Shown: in pieces, positions 1-9,192 of the stretch
Numbering within the stretch: the stretch's first letter is position 1
Layout of the letters: each line of letters opens with the position of its first letter
Assembly (NCBI GenBank): GCA_030605085.1
Contig: JAUWBH010000024.1
Location: 1 to 46,852, forward strand
Direction: 5' to 3'
Length of the DNA: 46,852 nucleotides
DNA from: Promethearchaeota archaeon
GTDB lineage: Archaea; Asgardarchaeota; Lokiarchaeia; Sigynarchaeales; SOKP01
Made by a program: the position numbers and the translations under genes
The notes under the pieces: model-generated
The model's database searches: none
The model's input: only the letters and a program-made list of their open reading frames with translations
What the model was told of the DNA's origin: nothing

Positions 1-24
1 TTGATAATGAAAGGAGCAGTGTGG

Positions 25-1755
25 ATGGCTGAACATACTCCCGATACAAAATATTCTATAGGACTTAGAATCGAAGAACACGCAGTAAAGTATCCTGATA
101 AATTAGTTCTACTATATGAAGACGAAAAATATACTCATAAAGAGTTTAATGAATTGGTTAATCGTTATGCTAATTATTTTCTTAAATTAGGTCTAAAAAG
201 AGGGGATGTAGCTGTTGTGTTCCTTGAAAATCGTTCAGAATATATGTTTGCAATTGTGGCAATGGGTAAACTAGGGGTCATATCTTCGTTAATTAACAAT
301 AATCTATGTGAAAAACCACTCATTCATAGTATGAGGCATACTCCTGGAAAAGTTTATATCATTGGAGAAGAACTTGTTCAAGCATTTGAAGATATTAAAT
401 CCAAACTAGAGTTAACGGATCAACAAAAAGAAAGACTCTTTTTTTTACCTGATAAAGGGGAAATGAAAACACCTAATGGATATATCGATCTTAAAGAACA
501 TATCAAGGAGTCCGACAAAAACAATCCTCCAACAACTTCAGAGATTCTAATGAGAGATCCATTTGTCTACATTTTTACTTCTGGTACTACTGGACTTCCA
601 AAGGCTGCGATTTTGAAAAACAGTTCAATATTAACCGCAATGAGTTGGTGGGGCGATATGGTGGTTGGCATGAAAACTGAGGATATAATATACATAACAA
701 CTCCATTATTTCATAGCCATGGTATAAAAGTAGCTTTTGCTGCAGCGCTTTATAGAGGATCAGCCATGGCAATCTCTAGGAAATTTAGCGTCAGTAAATT
801 TTGGGATGAAGCCAGAAAATTCAACGCCACATGCTTTAATTACATAGGGGAAATATGCAGATATTTGTATAATCAACCTCCAAAACCAGACGATGCGGAC
901 AATCCTATTGTAAAAATAGTTGGAAATGGACTTAGACCCGATATTTGGTTAGATTTCAAAAAACGATTTAATATCGCCGAAATTAGAGAGTTTTACGGTG
1001 CGACAGAAGATTTTGTTCCAAATTTTGCGAATATACATAATCTCGATAAAACCTGTGGAATTTGTTTATCGCCATACGCAATTGTAAGATATGATCTTGA
1101 AGCTGATGAACCGTTTAGAAATGAGAGAGGTCGCATGAAAAAGGTGAAGACGGGTGAAGTTGGATTATTATTGGGGCAAATCACAGAACCCGATAATTTT
1201 TACATGTATAAAGACGAAAAAGCCACAGAAAAAAAGGTTTTTCGTGAGGTTTTTAGAAAAGGAGATATGTATATTAATACGGGAGATCTTTTAAGAGATA
1301 TTGGTTATGGGCATGTTCAATTCGTTGATCGACTAGGTGATACATTTAGATGGAAAGGAGAAAATGTATCGACAGAGGAAGTCGAATCGGTGATCAATAC
1401 CTTTGAACAAATCGAAATGTGCTCTGTTTATGGTGTTTTGATACCACATACAGAAGGTCGTGCTAGGATGGTATCGATAATAAAAAAAAAAGGTGAAGAG
1501 TTCGATTTTAAAGGATTCTTAAATATGGTACAAAATTTTTTGCCACATTACGCTGTTCCCAAGTTTATTAGGTTTAAAAAGGAATTGGACTTTACTGCAA
1601 CTCATAAGATTCAAAAGGTAAAGTTAAAGAATGAAAGTTATAATATTAACGAGATAAATGATCCTATCTTTATTCTTTTACCAGAAAGTTCAGAGTATAT
1701 TCCTTTGACAAAAGAAATCTATGAAGGAATCTCAGAAGGTAAATATAGATTTTAA
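25..1755 (+). CDS. Long/very-long-chain acyl-CoA synthetase (FATP/FadD-type AMP-binding enzyme)
   Basis: Adenylate-forming ligase that would activate a fatty or other carboxylic acid with ATP and CoA. Visible motifs, counted from the chosen start: the P-loop YIFTSGTTGLPK near residue 182, the EFYGATE motif near 325, YINTGDLLRD near 415, and DTFRWKGENVSTEEVE near 440. The last is the signature of the FATP/VLACS branch rather than of acetyl-CoA synthetases. A C-terminal lysine lies in the THKIQKVKLK stretch. The length (576 residues) fits the family. The ATG at 25 is chosen because AAGGAG lies 8 nt upstream at 11-16; an upstream in-frame TTG at 1 lacks such a site. It converges on the broken dehydrogenase at 1782. 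Substrate is unknown. The nearby CoA-transferase pair suggests acyl-CoA metabolism, but that is inference. Confidence 0.9.
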   Translation: MAEHTPDTKYSIGLRIEEHAVKYPDKLVLLYEDEKYTHKEFNELVNRYANYFLKLGLKRGDVAVVFLENRSEYMFAIVAMGKLGVISSLINNNLCEKPLIHSMRHTPGKVYIIGEELVQAFEDIKSKLELTDQQKERLFFLPDKGEMKTPNGYIDLKEHIKESDKNNPPTTSEILMRDPFVYIFTSGTTGLPKAAILKNSSILTAMSWWGDMVVGMKTEDIIYITTPLFHSHGIKVAFAAALYRGSAMAISRKFSVSKFWDEARKFNATCFNYIGEICRYLYNQPPKPDDADNPIVKIVGNGLRPDIWLDFKKRFNIAEIREFYGATEDFVPNFANIHNLDKTCGICLSPYAIVRYDLEADEPFRNERGRMKKVKTGEVGLLLGQITEPDNFYMYKDEKATEKKVFREVFRKGDMYINTGDLLRDIGYGHVQFVDRLGDTFRWKGENVSTEEVESVINTFEQIEMCSVYGVLIPHTEGRARMVSIIKKKGEEFDFKGFLNMVQNFLPHYAVPKFIRFKKELDFTATHKIQKVKLKNESYNINEINDPIFILLPESSEYIPLTKEIYEGISEGKYRF

Positions 1756-1781
1756 AATGAAAATTAACTGAATTAAAAAGC

Positions 1782-2857
1782 TTAATAATTTACCTCTTCT
1801 ATTTTTTTAGTTTCAGCGCTTTTATACATAGTTTCAACGATTGTTAATATTTTTTGACCGTATTTACCGTCTGTTAATGGCTCTTTATTTTCAATAATAC
1901 AGTTTGCAAAGTGTTTTATCTCTTGGGGATATCCAAAATTCCATGCTTCAGCTGGAACAGGAAATGTCCACCCCGCAGTAGTACTCGCTTTTTCAACCGC
2001 ATAACCATATCCCTTTTCACTGTATACGCTAATTAGGTTACTAAATGTTGGAGCTACTTTAATCTGGCCCTCAGTACCGAATAATTCAAAACGCATGTCA
2101 TAACCTCCTGGAGCAGTCCAAGACTCTTCAATTACTATTTGAGCATCATTTTCAAAATAAAGTATACCAACAGCATTATCTTCTACTTCACATGTGCCGA
2201 AATCTCCTCTATCCGAAACAATGGTTTTAGTCTGGCAGAAGACTTCCTTAACATCACATCCAAGATACCATACTAAACAAGCGATATCGTGAATGCCTAG
2301 GTCGATTTACTCTCCATTAACAAATGTTAATGGATTAAAGCGCCTCCTCCAGCATTCTTTTTTTTGTAAAACCACGCAGAATGGGGTCCAGAATGTTGTT
2401 CTTTTCCCCGTCCCATGTATATTTTTCCAAGACCACCCTCGTCAATAATCTCTTTTACTTTACTGAATGTTGGGGCGTACATGTTATTTTCGCAGTAAAA
2501 AATCTTGCGTTTCGAAGATTTTTCCGCATCTAGCATTTCGTTCCCCTCAGAAACAAACCTAGCTAGAGGTTTCTCTACAAGCGCGTGTTTTCCCGAATTT
2601 AATACATCGATGGTAATATCTTTATGTAGAAAATTTGGTAGGCACACGGATACAGCATCGCAATCAAGCTTGAGTAAATCTTTATAATCCTTGATGGGTT
2701 TGCCAAGGATATTATATTTTTCCATTAATTCCTTTGCTTGATCCTCCAGAAGAGAAGACAACCCTACAATTTCTACATTTGGTAATAAACTAAAAGAATA
2801 ACAGTGGTGTTCAGCAATAAAACCTGAACCAATAATACCAACTTTTATTTTCTCCAT
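1782..2857 (-). pseudogene. Gfo/Idh/MocA-family NAD(P)-dependent dehydrogenase, disrupted by a 29-bp insertion
   Basis: The N-terminal part (2857 down to 2327, 176 codons) starts KVGIIGSGFIAEHH, a Rossmann dinucleotide-binding motif, and contains the EKPLA motif of the family. It ends at GGGALIH followed by a stop. A second open frame resumes at 2306 with IDLGIHDIACLVWYLG and runs to 1782. Family members have GGGALI directly followed by DLGIHD, so the two pieces join exactly if 29 bp are removed (2304-2332 or the equivalent 2307-2335, bounded by GAT repeats). The rest of the gene looks undamaged, which suggests recent inactivation. The expected substrate is a sugar or inositol-type polyol. 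An assembly error is possible but would have to create a precise insertion with an inverted repeat. Confidence 0.85.
2304..2332. repeat. 29-bp insertion with a perfect 8-bp inverted repeat
   Basis: Extra DNA inside the Gfo/Idh gene. It holds CATTAACA at 2315-2322, a 2-nt spacer, and TGTTAATG at 2325-2332, a perfect inverted repeat, and is flanked by GAT on both sides (2304-2306 and 2333-2335). Removing 29 bp restores both the reading frame and the canonical GGGALI-DLGIHD motif. It might be a footprint of an excised element or a miniature palindrome. Confidence 0.6.
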
Positions 2858-3005
2858 GAATTAGTACACTCTTTTAAAATTAAAATAATAAATAATTAAT
2901 TAGTTTTTTTTATTTAATCTTTTATTTTTCACTCCATAATTTAGTAGCTGATGATTATCATTCGATATTTAGAGAGTGGCTGAATAAGAATACAATAAAA
3001 TTGAA

Positions 3006-3344
3006 CTATAATATTTTTGTTTCACTGGTAGGAGTTGGAGTCTTTATCACTAGAAATCTAAAATCCGTTTCTAACTCATTCTTAAGTCTATGAGGAATTC
3101 TTGCGGGACTAAAGATCAACTGATCTTTTTTAACAACTTCCGCTTCTTTACCTATTTCCACTATACCTTTCCCTTCTAATATATAAAAGCAGACATCTAC
3201 AGGAGTTTTATGGAGTTTTAATGCTTCTCCTTGTTTTAATGAAATATGTACAAATGTAGCATGCTCATATGAGAATAATTTTCTAACATCTACATTATGA
3301 GGTGTATTTGCTATTTCAATTTCATTTACATTAACTATTTTCAA
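3006..3344 (-). CDS. Small single-domain cupin protein
   Basis: A 112-residue protein with a single beta-barrel cupin. The first motif region reads LKLHKTPVDVCFYILEGKG (about 42-60), with a His and later acidic residues that could bind metal. The second region contains FSPARIPHRLKN (about 78-89), with a second His. Such cupins range from mannose-6-phosphate isomerase-like enzymes to binding proteins, so the function is open. The start is a TTG at 3344, because AAAGGTGAT lies a few nt upstream and the ATG inside it runs straight into a stop. It lies between the broken dehydrogenase and an HTH regulator, all on the minus strand. Confidence 0.8.
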   Translation of the reverse strand: MKIVNVNEIEIANTPHNVDVRKLFSYEHATFVHISLKQGEALKLHKTPVDVCFYILEGKGIVEIGKEAEVVKKDQLIFSPARIPHRLKNELETDFRFLVIKTPTPTSETKIL

Positions 3345-3439
3345 TTACATCACCTTTTTAAATTACAAATTTGATTTAGTATTTATTAAACTTTATTTAT
3401 AATTTTTGATGAACATGTTTAATTTTTATGTTAATATTA

Positions 3440-4090
3440 TTAATTCATATAAAATGCAGCTAATCTACCATGAATTCTTCTTAAAAGCTCGGATAATGCT
3501 GAAGGTGATATACTAAATTGTTTAGAAAGATCACTTAACGAAATTTTTCGGGGAATTTTGTAAAAACCTGCTTTATATGCTGTCTTTAAGACTTCCTTTT
3601 GCCTATTCGTTAATAAATCCTCCCGATGATACTTTCCAATACTTTTTATTTTAAATTTAATTCTTTTTTTCTCAAGATTGCTTAGAAATATATCTGCTTT
3701 TTCACGAGGGGTAATTGCGTTAATGTTTAATTTACCATTTTTTACTTTAATAGGATAAATTAATAACAAATCCGTTTTAATTAATGCTTTCAAAATCCAT
3801 GGATCTTTCGTTTTAACATTTAAAATAAGAAAGTCTAAATCACTATATAATATTTGGTAAGAGGATTCATTTAGTTCGTTTTTAAACTCCTCTAAAAATT
3901 GCTTCAGAGAAACGCCTTCAATTTTTAATAATGTACTTCCAGTATCATTATCCAAAAGATATTTTGAGAGAATATTAAATGATAATTCGGGGTATTGCTT
4001 ATTGAATTTAGCAAGCCATTTATTTGTAGGTATTTCTATTTTAAACTTCACTTGAACAATATCTTTTTGCATGCTATAAAAAATTGTCAT
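3440..4090 (-). CDS. HTH_10-type (bacterio-opsin activator-like) archaeal transcription regulator
   Basis: A 216-residue DNA-binding protein. The C-terminal block from about residue 160 (LTNRQKEVLKTAYKAGFY, then SLSDLSKQFSISPSALSELL) is the HTH_10 domain typical of archaeal Bat-like regulators. The recognition helix is near SISPSALSELLRR. The N-terminal ~150 residues have no motif I recognise and may be a sensory domain. It is divergently transcribed from the membrane polyferredoxin starting at 4185; the 94-bp space between them could be its operator, but no clear site is seen. An in-frame ATG six codons downstream is an alternative start. Confidence 0.85.
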   Translation of the reverse strand: MTIFYSMQKDIVQVKFKIEIPTNKWLAKFNKQYPELSFNILSKYLLDNDTGSTLLKIEGVSLKQFLEEFKNELNESSYQILYSDLDFLILNVKTKDPWILKALIKTDLLLIYPIKVKNGKLNINAITPREKADIFLSNLEKKRIKFKIKSIGKYHREDLLTNRQKEVLKTAYKAGFYKIPRKISLSDLSKQFSISPSALSELLRRIHGRLAAFYMN

Positions 4091-4184
4091 TTAAAGATAT
4101 ACTTTATCTATAAAAGAAAAAATATTTCTTAATTAATTTGCTCTATAGTATCAAGGTAATTTATTTTTTGGATGTGATATAAAA

Positions 4185-5024
4185 GTGGAAAATAATCTAA
4201 CAATAGATATGAGAATTGCGATACCAATGTTTATCTTATGGATAGTTATTTCATTTATAGCATTAATTCTATTATTCAAGGATAAAGCAACTAAAAAGAC
4301 AAGCATAATCCTCTACATTATTTCATTTGTTCTTGGAGGTATTCTCTTAGGCGGTATTCCTAGCGCAGTCATGCCAATACAGCAAATATTGCTGGTAATA
4401 GGTGTTGGTTCTGGACTTCTCCTCATTATACCTATGATTGTAGTTCTAACTCTATTGATTTTAACGACTTTAATTTTTGGACGAATTTTTTGCGGATTTG
4501 CTTGTCCAGTTGGAGCTTTACAAGAATTAATTTCAAAGTTGAAATTCAAATCGAATTTAAAAGAGCAAAAATATGTTAAATACAAATTAGATCTTTCAAC
4601 TAAAACAGCTAACATTGTAAGATGGTGTTTTTTTGGGTTATTAATCTTAATGTCTATCATCTGGAGCCTAGCATTATTACAATTTATTAATCCGTTTCTG
4701 GGTTTTAATTATTTCAAAAACCCCTTGAGCATGGTTTTATTAATACCATTGATCACCTTGATAATAGTTGCAATGTTAAGTATTTTTATCTATCGACCTT
4801 GGTGCAGGCTTCTCTGCCCATTTGGAGCATTAGCATCCTTAACAAGCCGATTTAGTAGATATAAGCTCCGAAGAACAGAATCTTGTACTGAATGTGGATT
4901 ATGTGAGAAAATATGTCCAACTCAAGAAGCTTTTACTAATAGTTCAAAGAGCGAATGTTATCTTTGTAATAGATGCGTCGAAATTTGTCCACAAAATGCT
5001 CTTAAATTTACAAAAAACGAATGA
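4185..5024 (+). CDS. Membrane-bound polyferredoxin, NapH/CcoG-like 4Fe-4S protein
   Basis: A 279-residue integral membrane iron-sulfur protein. Hydrophobic segments lie near residues 10-30, 43-65, 70-95, 155-175 and 183-205. Two membrane-proximal motifs, CGFACPVGALQEL (about 105) and WCRLLCPFGALASL (about 207), match the NapH/NosR/CcoG family. The C-terminus carries two 4Fe-4S sites, CTECGLCEKICPT and CYLCNRCVEICP. It would pass electrons between membrane and cytoplasmic carriers; the partner is unknown. The start is GTG at 4185, with a GGATGTGAT element just upstream; an ATG at codon 8 is the alternative. A T-rich terminator follows. Confidence 0.88.
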   Translation: MENNLTIDMRIAIPMFILWIVISFIALILLFKDKATKKTSIILYIISFVLGGILLGGIPSAVMPIQQILLVIGVGSGLLLIIPMIVVLTLLILTTLIFGRIFCGFACPVGALQELISKLKFKSNLKEQKYVKYKLDLSTKTANIVRWCFFGLLILMSIIWSLALLQFINPFLGFNYFKNPLSMVLLIPLITLIIVAMLSIFIYRPWCRLLCPFGALASLTSRFSRYKLRRTESCTECGLCEKICPTQEAFTNSSKSECYLCNRCVEICPQNALKFTKNE

Positions 5025-5040
5025 ATAATAATAATAACTA

Positions 5041-5060
5041 TTCTTCTTTTTTTTTTTTCT
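5041..5060 (+). terminator. Oligo-T terminator after the polyferredoxin gene
   Basis: Uninterrupted T run at 5047-5058 inside a T-rich stretch shortly after the stop at 5024, as expected for archaeal intrinsic termination. Confidence 0.55.
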
Positions 5061-5087
5061 TAAGAAATAATCTCTGCATTTGAAGAT

Positions 5088-5936
5088 TCAAGTTGCTCGA
5101 CGATGATCTAAATAGATAGTCCATTCTGGCTTTAACACATAATACTGATCAATCGCATCTCTCATAGTTTTTCGGCAAATTTCGATTTCTCTTATGGTTG
5201 GTGGCTCAACTTGTTTCACTTCTTTGGCGACTTTTAAATCCCATCCAGTATTTTCTTTTACTTGTTCTATTGTAGTATTAGGATGTAGAGCGTCCAGAAA
5301 AGCTTCTTTAGTAACAGGATCAAATCGCATAATGCAGAGAGGTGTAATAATAGCTTCTGGACCGGTATCAAGAGGATAGCCCGCCTTTATTCTGCTATTA
5401 TTGCCATCTAAATATCCTGGATCGGTGATGAAATCCAATTTCTCGACAAGCCTACGTTTTGAATGTTCGTCTAAAAGCCATATCAATCTTTTTGATAGAC
5501 CTGCGATTTCTGTAGCTCCACCACCACCAGGCAAACGATAAATTGGTTTTTCATATGGGCCAATTACAGTAGTATTGCAGTTTCCATGCTTATCAACCAT
5601 AGAAGTACTTAATAGTGCCAAAGTTATTTCCCCGCGTTGAAGAACGGATAACGCATCAATTGAATCTCCGATAAATAACGAATTTGGGACCAATACAGGG
5701 TCGCTAATCGAGTACGGCATTTTATTAGGTTTAGCAAGCTCGTCCTGAAACAATCCAACCTCCATAACTATGAAAAGATCGGGAAAGTGAAGTAATTTTG
5801 CCATATGGACGGCGAGAAAAGGCCAATGGAAGGCATTAAATACAATATCATTTGCTTTAATTTGTCTGCTTGCCGAAACTAACATCATTTCAAAGCCAGT
5901 ATATTCCTCACAATATTTTTTTTCGTTAATACCCAT
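5088..5936 (-). CDS. CoA-transferase family I, beta-type subunit (GctB/IpdB-like)
   Basis: A 282-residue protein, second gene of a two-gene unit. The family motif LPGGGGATEIAGLSKRL (about 150-166) is clear. The EVG stretch at residues 59-61 is where glutaconate CoA-transferase beta subunits carry their catalytic Glu; I infer the alignment and have not checked it. If that Glu is correct the enzyme is a transferase; IpdB-type hydrolases use a different residue. Its start overlaps the end of the alpha subunit by 11 nt, so translation is probably coupled. It converges on the polyferredoxin. The substrate cannot be read from the sequence. Confidence 0.88.
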   Translation of the reverse strand: MGINEKKYCEEYTGFEMMLVSASRQIKANDIVFNAFHWPFLAVHMAKLLHFPDLFIVMEVGLFQDELAKPNKMPYSISDPVLVPNSLFIGDSIDALSVLQRGEITLALLSTSMVDKHGNCNTTVIGPYEKPIYRLPGGGGATEIAGLSKRLIWLLDEHSKRRLVEKLDFITDPGYLDGNNSRIKAGYPLDTGPEAIITPLCIMRFDPVTKEAFLDALHPNTTIEQVKENTGWDLKVAKEVKQVEPPTIREIEICRKTMRDAIDQYYVLKPEWTIYLDHRRAT

Positions 5937-6861
5937 AATCCACAGCTCCTTGTATAATGCTTTTAGCTTTTAATTTTTTTATTCTTTCTTCCCCGAGCAC
6001 TTTCAAATACTCTCCTCGATCGTTCACTCCAGTTACCCATTTTTCAAGCCAGTTCTCCCAGTCTTCTATAGTTTTAGTTTCTTTAGTATAATTAAATCGG
6101 TATTCCAGATCTGTATAATAATAACCAGTCATGTTGCTAGGGTGCGCACCCCAAGGTTCATGTACAACTGCATCAACTTTATGCGCTGATACAATGGTAC
6201 GCTCGGGAGATTCCATAATAACCTTTTTATCTACAATTTTTTCTGCTGCAACAATGATTTTTTTACAAGAATTAATTCCGTATTTAGTATCTCCAATTAT
6301 CCCCCATATTTGAGCATTACCTTCGCGATCTGTCCGCTGCACTTGGACTATCCCAACATCAGGGTTTATAGCGGGGACAACACAAATTTCTTCTCCAGTA
6401 AAAGGGCATTTTATCCTAGCAGCTTTTAGTCCAACATCTTTCGGGTGATCGTAAATACTAGTCCCTACAATCGAACGAATTGGCATAAATGGGAGGCCCA
6501 TATAGCCAGCAAAAAAAGACATATTAATCATAAAGAGAGATTGTTCGTTATAGATTATCTTTTGGGGAATTCCTTCTTCTATAGCTCGCTTAAAGTTCCA
6601 AGTTGGTTGTGGACCGGTGCCGTTCCAGCAGTGTGATGTGATTATTTGATTTGTAACTCCCGCACCTATTAATTGGTCAAACATTATCCCCCCACCGCAT
6701 TTACATAATTTTAGATTTCGCTTATCCTGTCTAATTATTTCATGCGCGGCGGAAAATGCAGTGCCATTCCCAAATCCACCTAAAAAAACCAAATCATCGT
6801 TATTAACAAATTTCTTTATTGCTTCTTTCATAGTCATTACTTTATTGGAGATTTTTTTCAC
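5926..6861 (-). CDS. CoA-transferase family I, alpha-type subunit (GctA/IpdA-like)
   Basis: A 311-residue protein opening with KVMTMKEAIKKFVNNDDLVF and FLGGFGNGTAFSAAHE, the N-terminal pattern of glutaconate-type CoA-transferase alpha subunits; the later VQVQRTDREGNAQIWG block is also typical. It forms a heteromer with the product of the overlapping downstream gene. The start is uncertain: GTG at 6861 lies within a perfect GGAGGTGA (6858-6865), which leaves no spacer, while the in-frame ATGs at 6837 and 6831 are about 20 nt or more from it. Homologues usually begin near the KVMTMKEA stretch. Transcribed divergently from the small genes at 6990. Confidence 0.88.
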   Translation of the reverse strand: MKKISNKVMTMKEAIKKFVNNDDLVFLGGFGNGTAFSAAHEIIRQDKRNLKLCKCGGGIMFDQLIGAGVTNQIITSHCWNGTGPQPTWNFKRAIEEGIPQKIIYNEQSLFMINMSFFAGYMGLPFMPIRSIVGTSIYDHPKDVGLKAARIKCPFTGEEICVVPAINPDVGIVQVQRTDREGNAQIWGIIGDTKYGINSCKKIIVAAEKIVDKKVIMESPERTIVSAHKVDAVVHEPWGAHPSNMTGYYYTDLEYRFNYTKETKTIEDWENWLEKWVTGVNDRGEYLKVLGEERIKKLKAKSIIQGAVDYGY

Positions 6862-6888
6862 CTCCGCATATTAAAAGAACCTTTAAAA

Positions 6889-6911
6889 CTATATATATGT
6901 ATAAATATATA
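6889..6911 (-). promoter_or_regulatory. Possible TATA region for the CoA-transferase operon
   Basis: A run of alternating T and A (reading TTTATACATATATATAG on the minus strand) lies roughly 28-50 nt upstream of the CoA-transferase start. The whole intergenic region is AT-rich, so this is weak evidence. Confidence 0.3.
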
Positions 6912-6989
6912 TTATAAAGTAATTATCAGTATAATTAATTGTGATTACAAAAGTTCACGATTAGTAATAATTAGAATAAAATTATGTAA

Positions 6990-7265
6990 ATGGAGCATAT
7001 CCTTGGATTAAAATATAAAATTTTAATGAAAGAACATGACCGAAACATTAGATCAAGAAACCATGTGTCCAAACTCAAATATATCACGATTAAAAATACT
7101 TTTCCTATAAATAAAATAAAAGATCTAATTAATTTTGAAGTTTACCTCTCAGTTCCATTAAAAAAATCCAAATTTTATGGATATCATGAAATAAATATTA
7201 ATTATAATTTGAATATTAAATTATTAAGAAAAGAAGTTTTCAATAGAATTAGTTTTAAGAAGTGA
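6990..7265 (+). CDS. Hypothetical small basic protein
   Basis: A 91-codon frame, rich in Lys, Asn and Ile, with no recognisable domain. It ends 9 nt before the DUF433 gene, so the two could be co-transcribed. It may be a chance frame in AT-rich DNA; no convincing ribosome-binding site precedes the ATG. Confidence 0.3.
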   Translation: MEHILGLKYKILMKEHDRNIRSRNHVSKLKYITIKNTFPINKIKDLINFEVYLSVPLKKSKFYGYHEININYNLNIKLLRKEVFNRISFKK

Positions 7266-7274
7266 AGCAATCAT

Positions 7275-7502
7275 ATGATATTCGAAGAGAGAATTGAAAC
7301 CGATCCAGATATATGTCATGGAAAACCTCGAATAAAGGGGACAAGGATAATGATTTCTATTATACTTGAATGGATAGAAGCGGGTAAACATTTTGAAGAT
7401 ATATTAAATGCTTATCCTCAACTTACTAAAGAGGATATAACGGCTTCCGTTAGATTTGCTAGGAAATTAATAGAGGATGAGAAGATTGCCAGTACCTCAT
7501 AG
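7275..7502 (+). CDS. DUF433-family antitoxin-like protein
   Basis: A 75-residue protein containing the DUF433 pattern: DPDICHGKPRIKGTRI, then ILEWIEAGKHFEDIL, then YPQLTKEDITASVRFA. DUF433 proteins are normally antitoxins paired with a DUF5615 PIN-like toxin encoded immediately downstream, often overlapping. Here the toxin start does overlap (ATG at 7477) but the toxin is cut off after 18 codons, so this antitoxin is orphaned. Complete in itself. Confidence 0.85.
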   Translation: MIFEERIETDPDICHGKPRIKGTRIMISIILEWIEAGKHFEDILNAYPQLTKEDITASVRFARKLIEDEKIASTS

Positions 7503-7533
7503 TTCTTACTTTCTTCTGGATGAAAATGTTTGA
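7477..7533 (+). pseudogene. DUF5615 toxin, N-terminal stub
   Basis: An 18-codon frame overlapping the antitoxin end and finishing SYFLLDENV followed by TGA. LLDENV is the conserved opening of DUF5615 toxins (usually followed by P and about 90 more residues). The similarity stops exactly at 7530, where a different gene fragment on the other strand begins. Confidence 0.65.
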
Positions 7534-7617
7534 TTTAGTCTTATAAATTTCCTGTAATTTCTTTAATTCTCTTTTTGTTTCCTCTTTAATAGATATAGTT
7601 GTATGGCTCATTTTCAT
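7531..7617 (-). pseudogene. Ribbon-helix-helix VapB-type antitoxin, N-terminal stub
   Basis: Starting at 7617 (or 7611) on the minus strand, the frame reads MSHTTISIKEETKRELKKLQ and then EIYKTKS. This is the usual opening of archaeal VapB-like ribbon-helix-helix antitoxins (TISIKEETKRELKKL is the strand plus first helix). Similarity ends at the Ser codon at 7531-7533; beyond it the frame runs antisense through the DUF5615 stub to a stop at 7459. The second helix and toxin-binding tail are missing. Confidence 0.6.
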
Positions 7618-7789
7618 CGATTAAAATATTTAATTATTTAATAAATTAATTATTCTATATTTTAATAAATTAATAGATTCCATCACTTTAAATTTATATT
7701 AAAATTTGATCAGCCAAAAGAAGATTAAATTATAATTCAATCATTCAGTATAGAATTATAAAAGGATTTTTTAGCAAAAATTAGGAATC

Positions 7790-9172
7790 ATGAAATATAC
7801 TGCTGATAAAGATTCTATTAGTAAACATGAAGTTCCCGAATGGTATCACGACGCAAAATTGGGTATCTTCATTCATTGGGGGCTTTATTCAGTTCCCGCT
7901 TTTGCGGTTACGGGGATGGATCTTTTAGAATCGATGAAAATAGGAATAGAAGTACATTTTGAGAATAATCCATATGCCGAATGGTATTTGAATACGCTTC
8001 GAATTCCAAATAGCCCCACCCAAAAATATCATTATGAAAGCTATGGTGAGAATTTCTCTTATGATGATTTCGTTCCTATGTTCAATGAAGCTATAAAGAA
8101 ATGGAATCCTGACGAATGGGCAGAACTTTTCAAAAAAATTGGAGCAAATTATGTGATTTTAACTACAAAGCATTGTGATGGATTCCTCTTATGGCCTAGC
8201 AAACAGCCTAATCCAAATAAAGAAAATTATATTGCGAGTAGAGACATTGTTGGAGAATTAACAGAAGCTGTAAAGAAAAATGGTATGAAAATGGGTTTTT
8301 ATTATTCTACGGCTTGGGATTGGTCATTTAATCGCAATCCGATAGTTGATGCCGCAAGCTTTCTTGAAAATTATGTAAATCCTCCTGAATATATGGAATA
8401 TGTAAACGAACATATTTATGAATTAATTGATGAATATGAACCAACGATACTTTGGGCAGATATGGGATATCCCCCCCAAACGAATGTTCTCGAAATTTTT
8501 GCATATTTTTATAATAAAGTTCCTGAAGGAGTAGTTAACGACAGATGGAAATAATTAATTGCAAAAGAGAAAAAGTTTACGAGATTAGCTCACTGCGACT
8601 TTAATACACCAGAATATACAGTATTTAAAAAAATTAAGAAAAAAAAATGGGAAATATGCCGAGGAATTGGAAATTCATTTGGATATAATAAATTCGAGTC
8701 TGAAGAGGATTACATGACACCCGAGGAATTAATATTAATGTTTATTGATATAGTTAGCAAAAATGGTAATCTTTTGATTAATGTAGGTCCCACGGCAGAT
8801 GGCAAAATCCCTGATATTCAAAAAAAATGCTTATTAACGCTTGGTAAATGGTTGGATGTAAATGGTGATGCTATCTTTGGAACTAGACCGTGGGATCAAG
8901 CCGAAGGGACGACCTCAGAAGGTATCCCCGTGAGATATACACAAAAAAAAGATGCTCTTTATGTTATATTAATGGGTAAACCAGAAACTAATCAAATAAC
9001 TATAGAAAATCTTAACTTAAAAGGTGTTTTCAATGTCAATCTCCTAGGTAACGAAGAAGATTTAAGCTGGAAAAAGGAAAATGGTAATTTAAATATTATA
9101 TTACCAGATAAAATAGAAGATACACCTGCGATTTCATTTAAAATAAAAATAGACCCGTTTAGTAATGATTAA
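7790..9172 (+). pseudogene. Alpha-L-fucosidase (GH29) with one in-frame TAA stop
   Basis: The family features are clear: WYHDAKLGIFIHWGLYSVPA near the N-terminus, LTTKHCDGFLLWPS, and TILWADMGYP, whose Asp is the position of the GH29 nucleophile. The frame stops at TAA 8552-8554 after VVNDRWK, then continues in the same frame through the next conserved parts: CDFNTPEY, ICRGIGNSFGYN and NLLINVGPTADGKI. So the damage is a single nonsense codon about 55% along the gene. A partial product from the ATG at 8714 would lack the nucleophile. No signal peptide is evident. It lies upstream of an intact L-fucose isomerase. A sequencing error or readthrough cannot be ruled out. Confidence 0.85.
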
Positions 9173-9192
9173 TTATATTAGTGTGATTTTAA

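Noticed and set aside
1..24. TTG start at position 1 for the acyl-CoA ligase
   Set aside because: The ATG at 25 has a well-spaced AAGGAG, and the extra eight residues do not resemble the family N-terminus.
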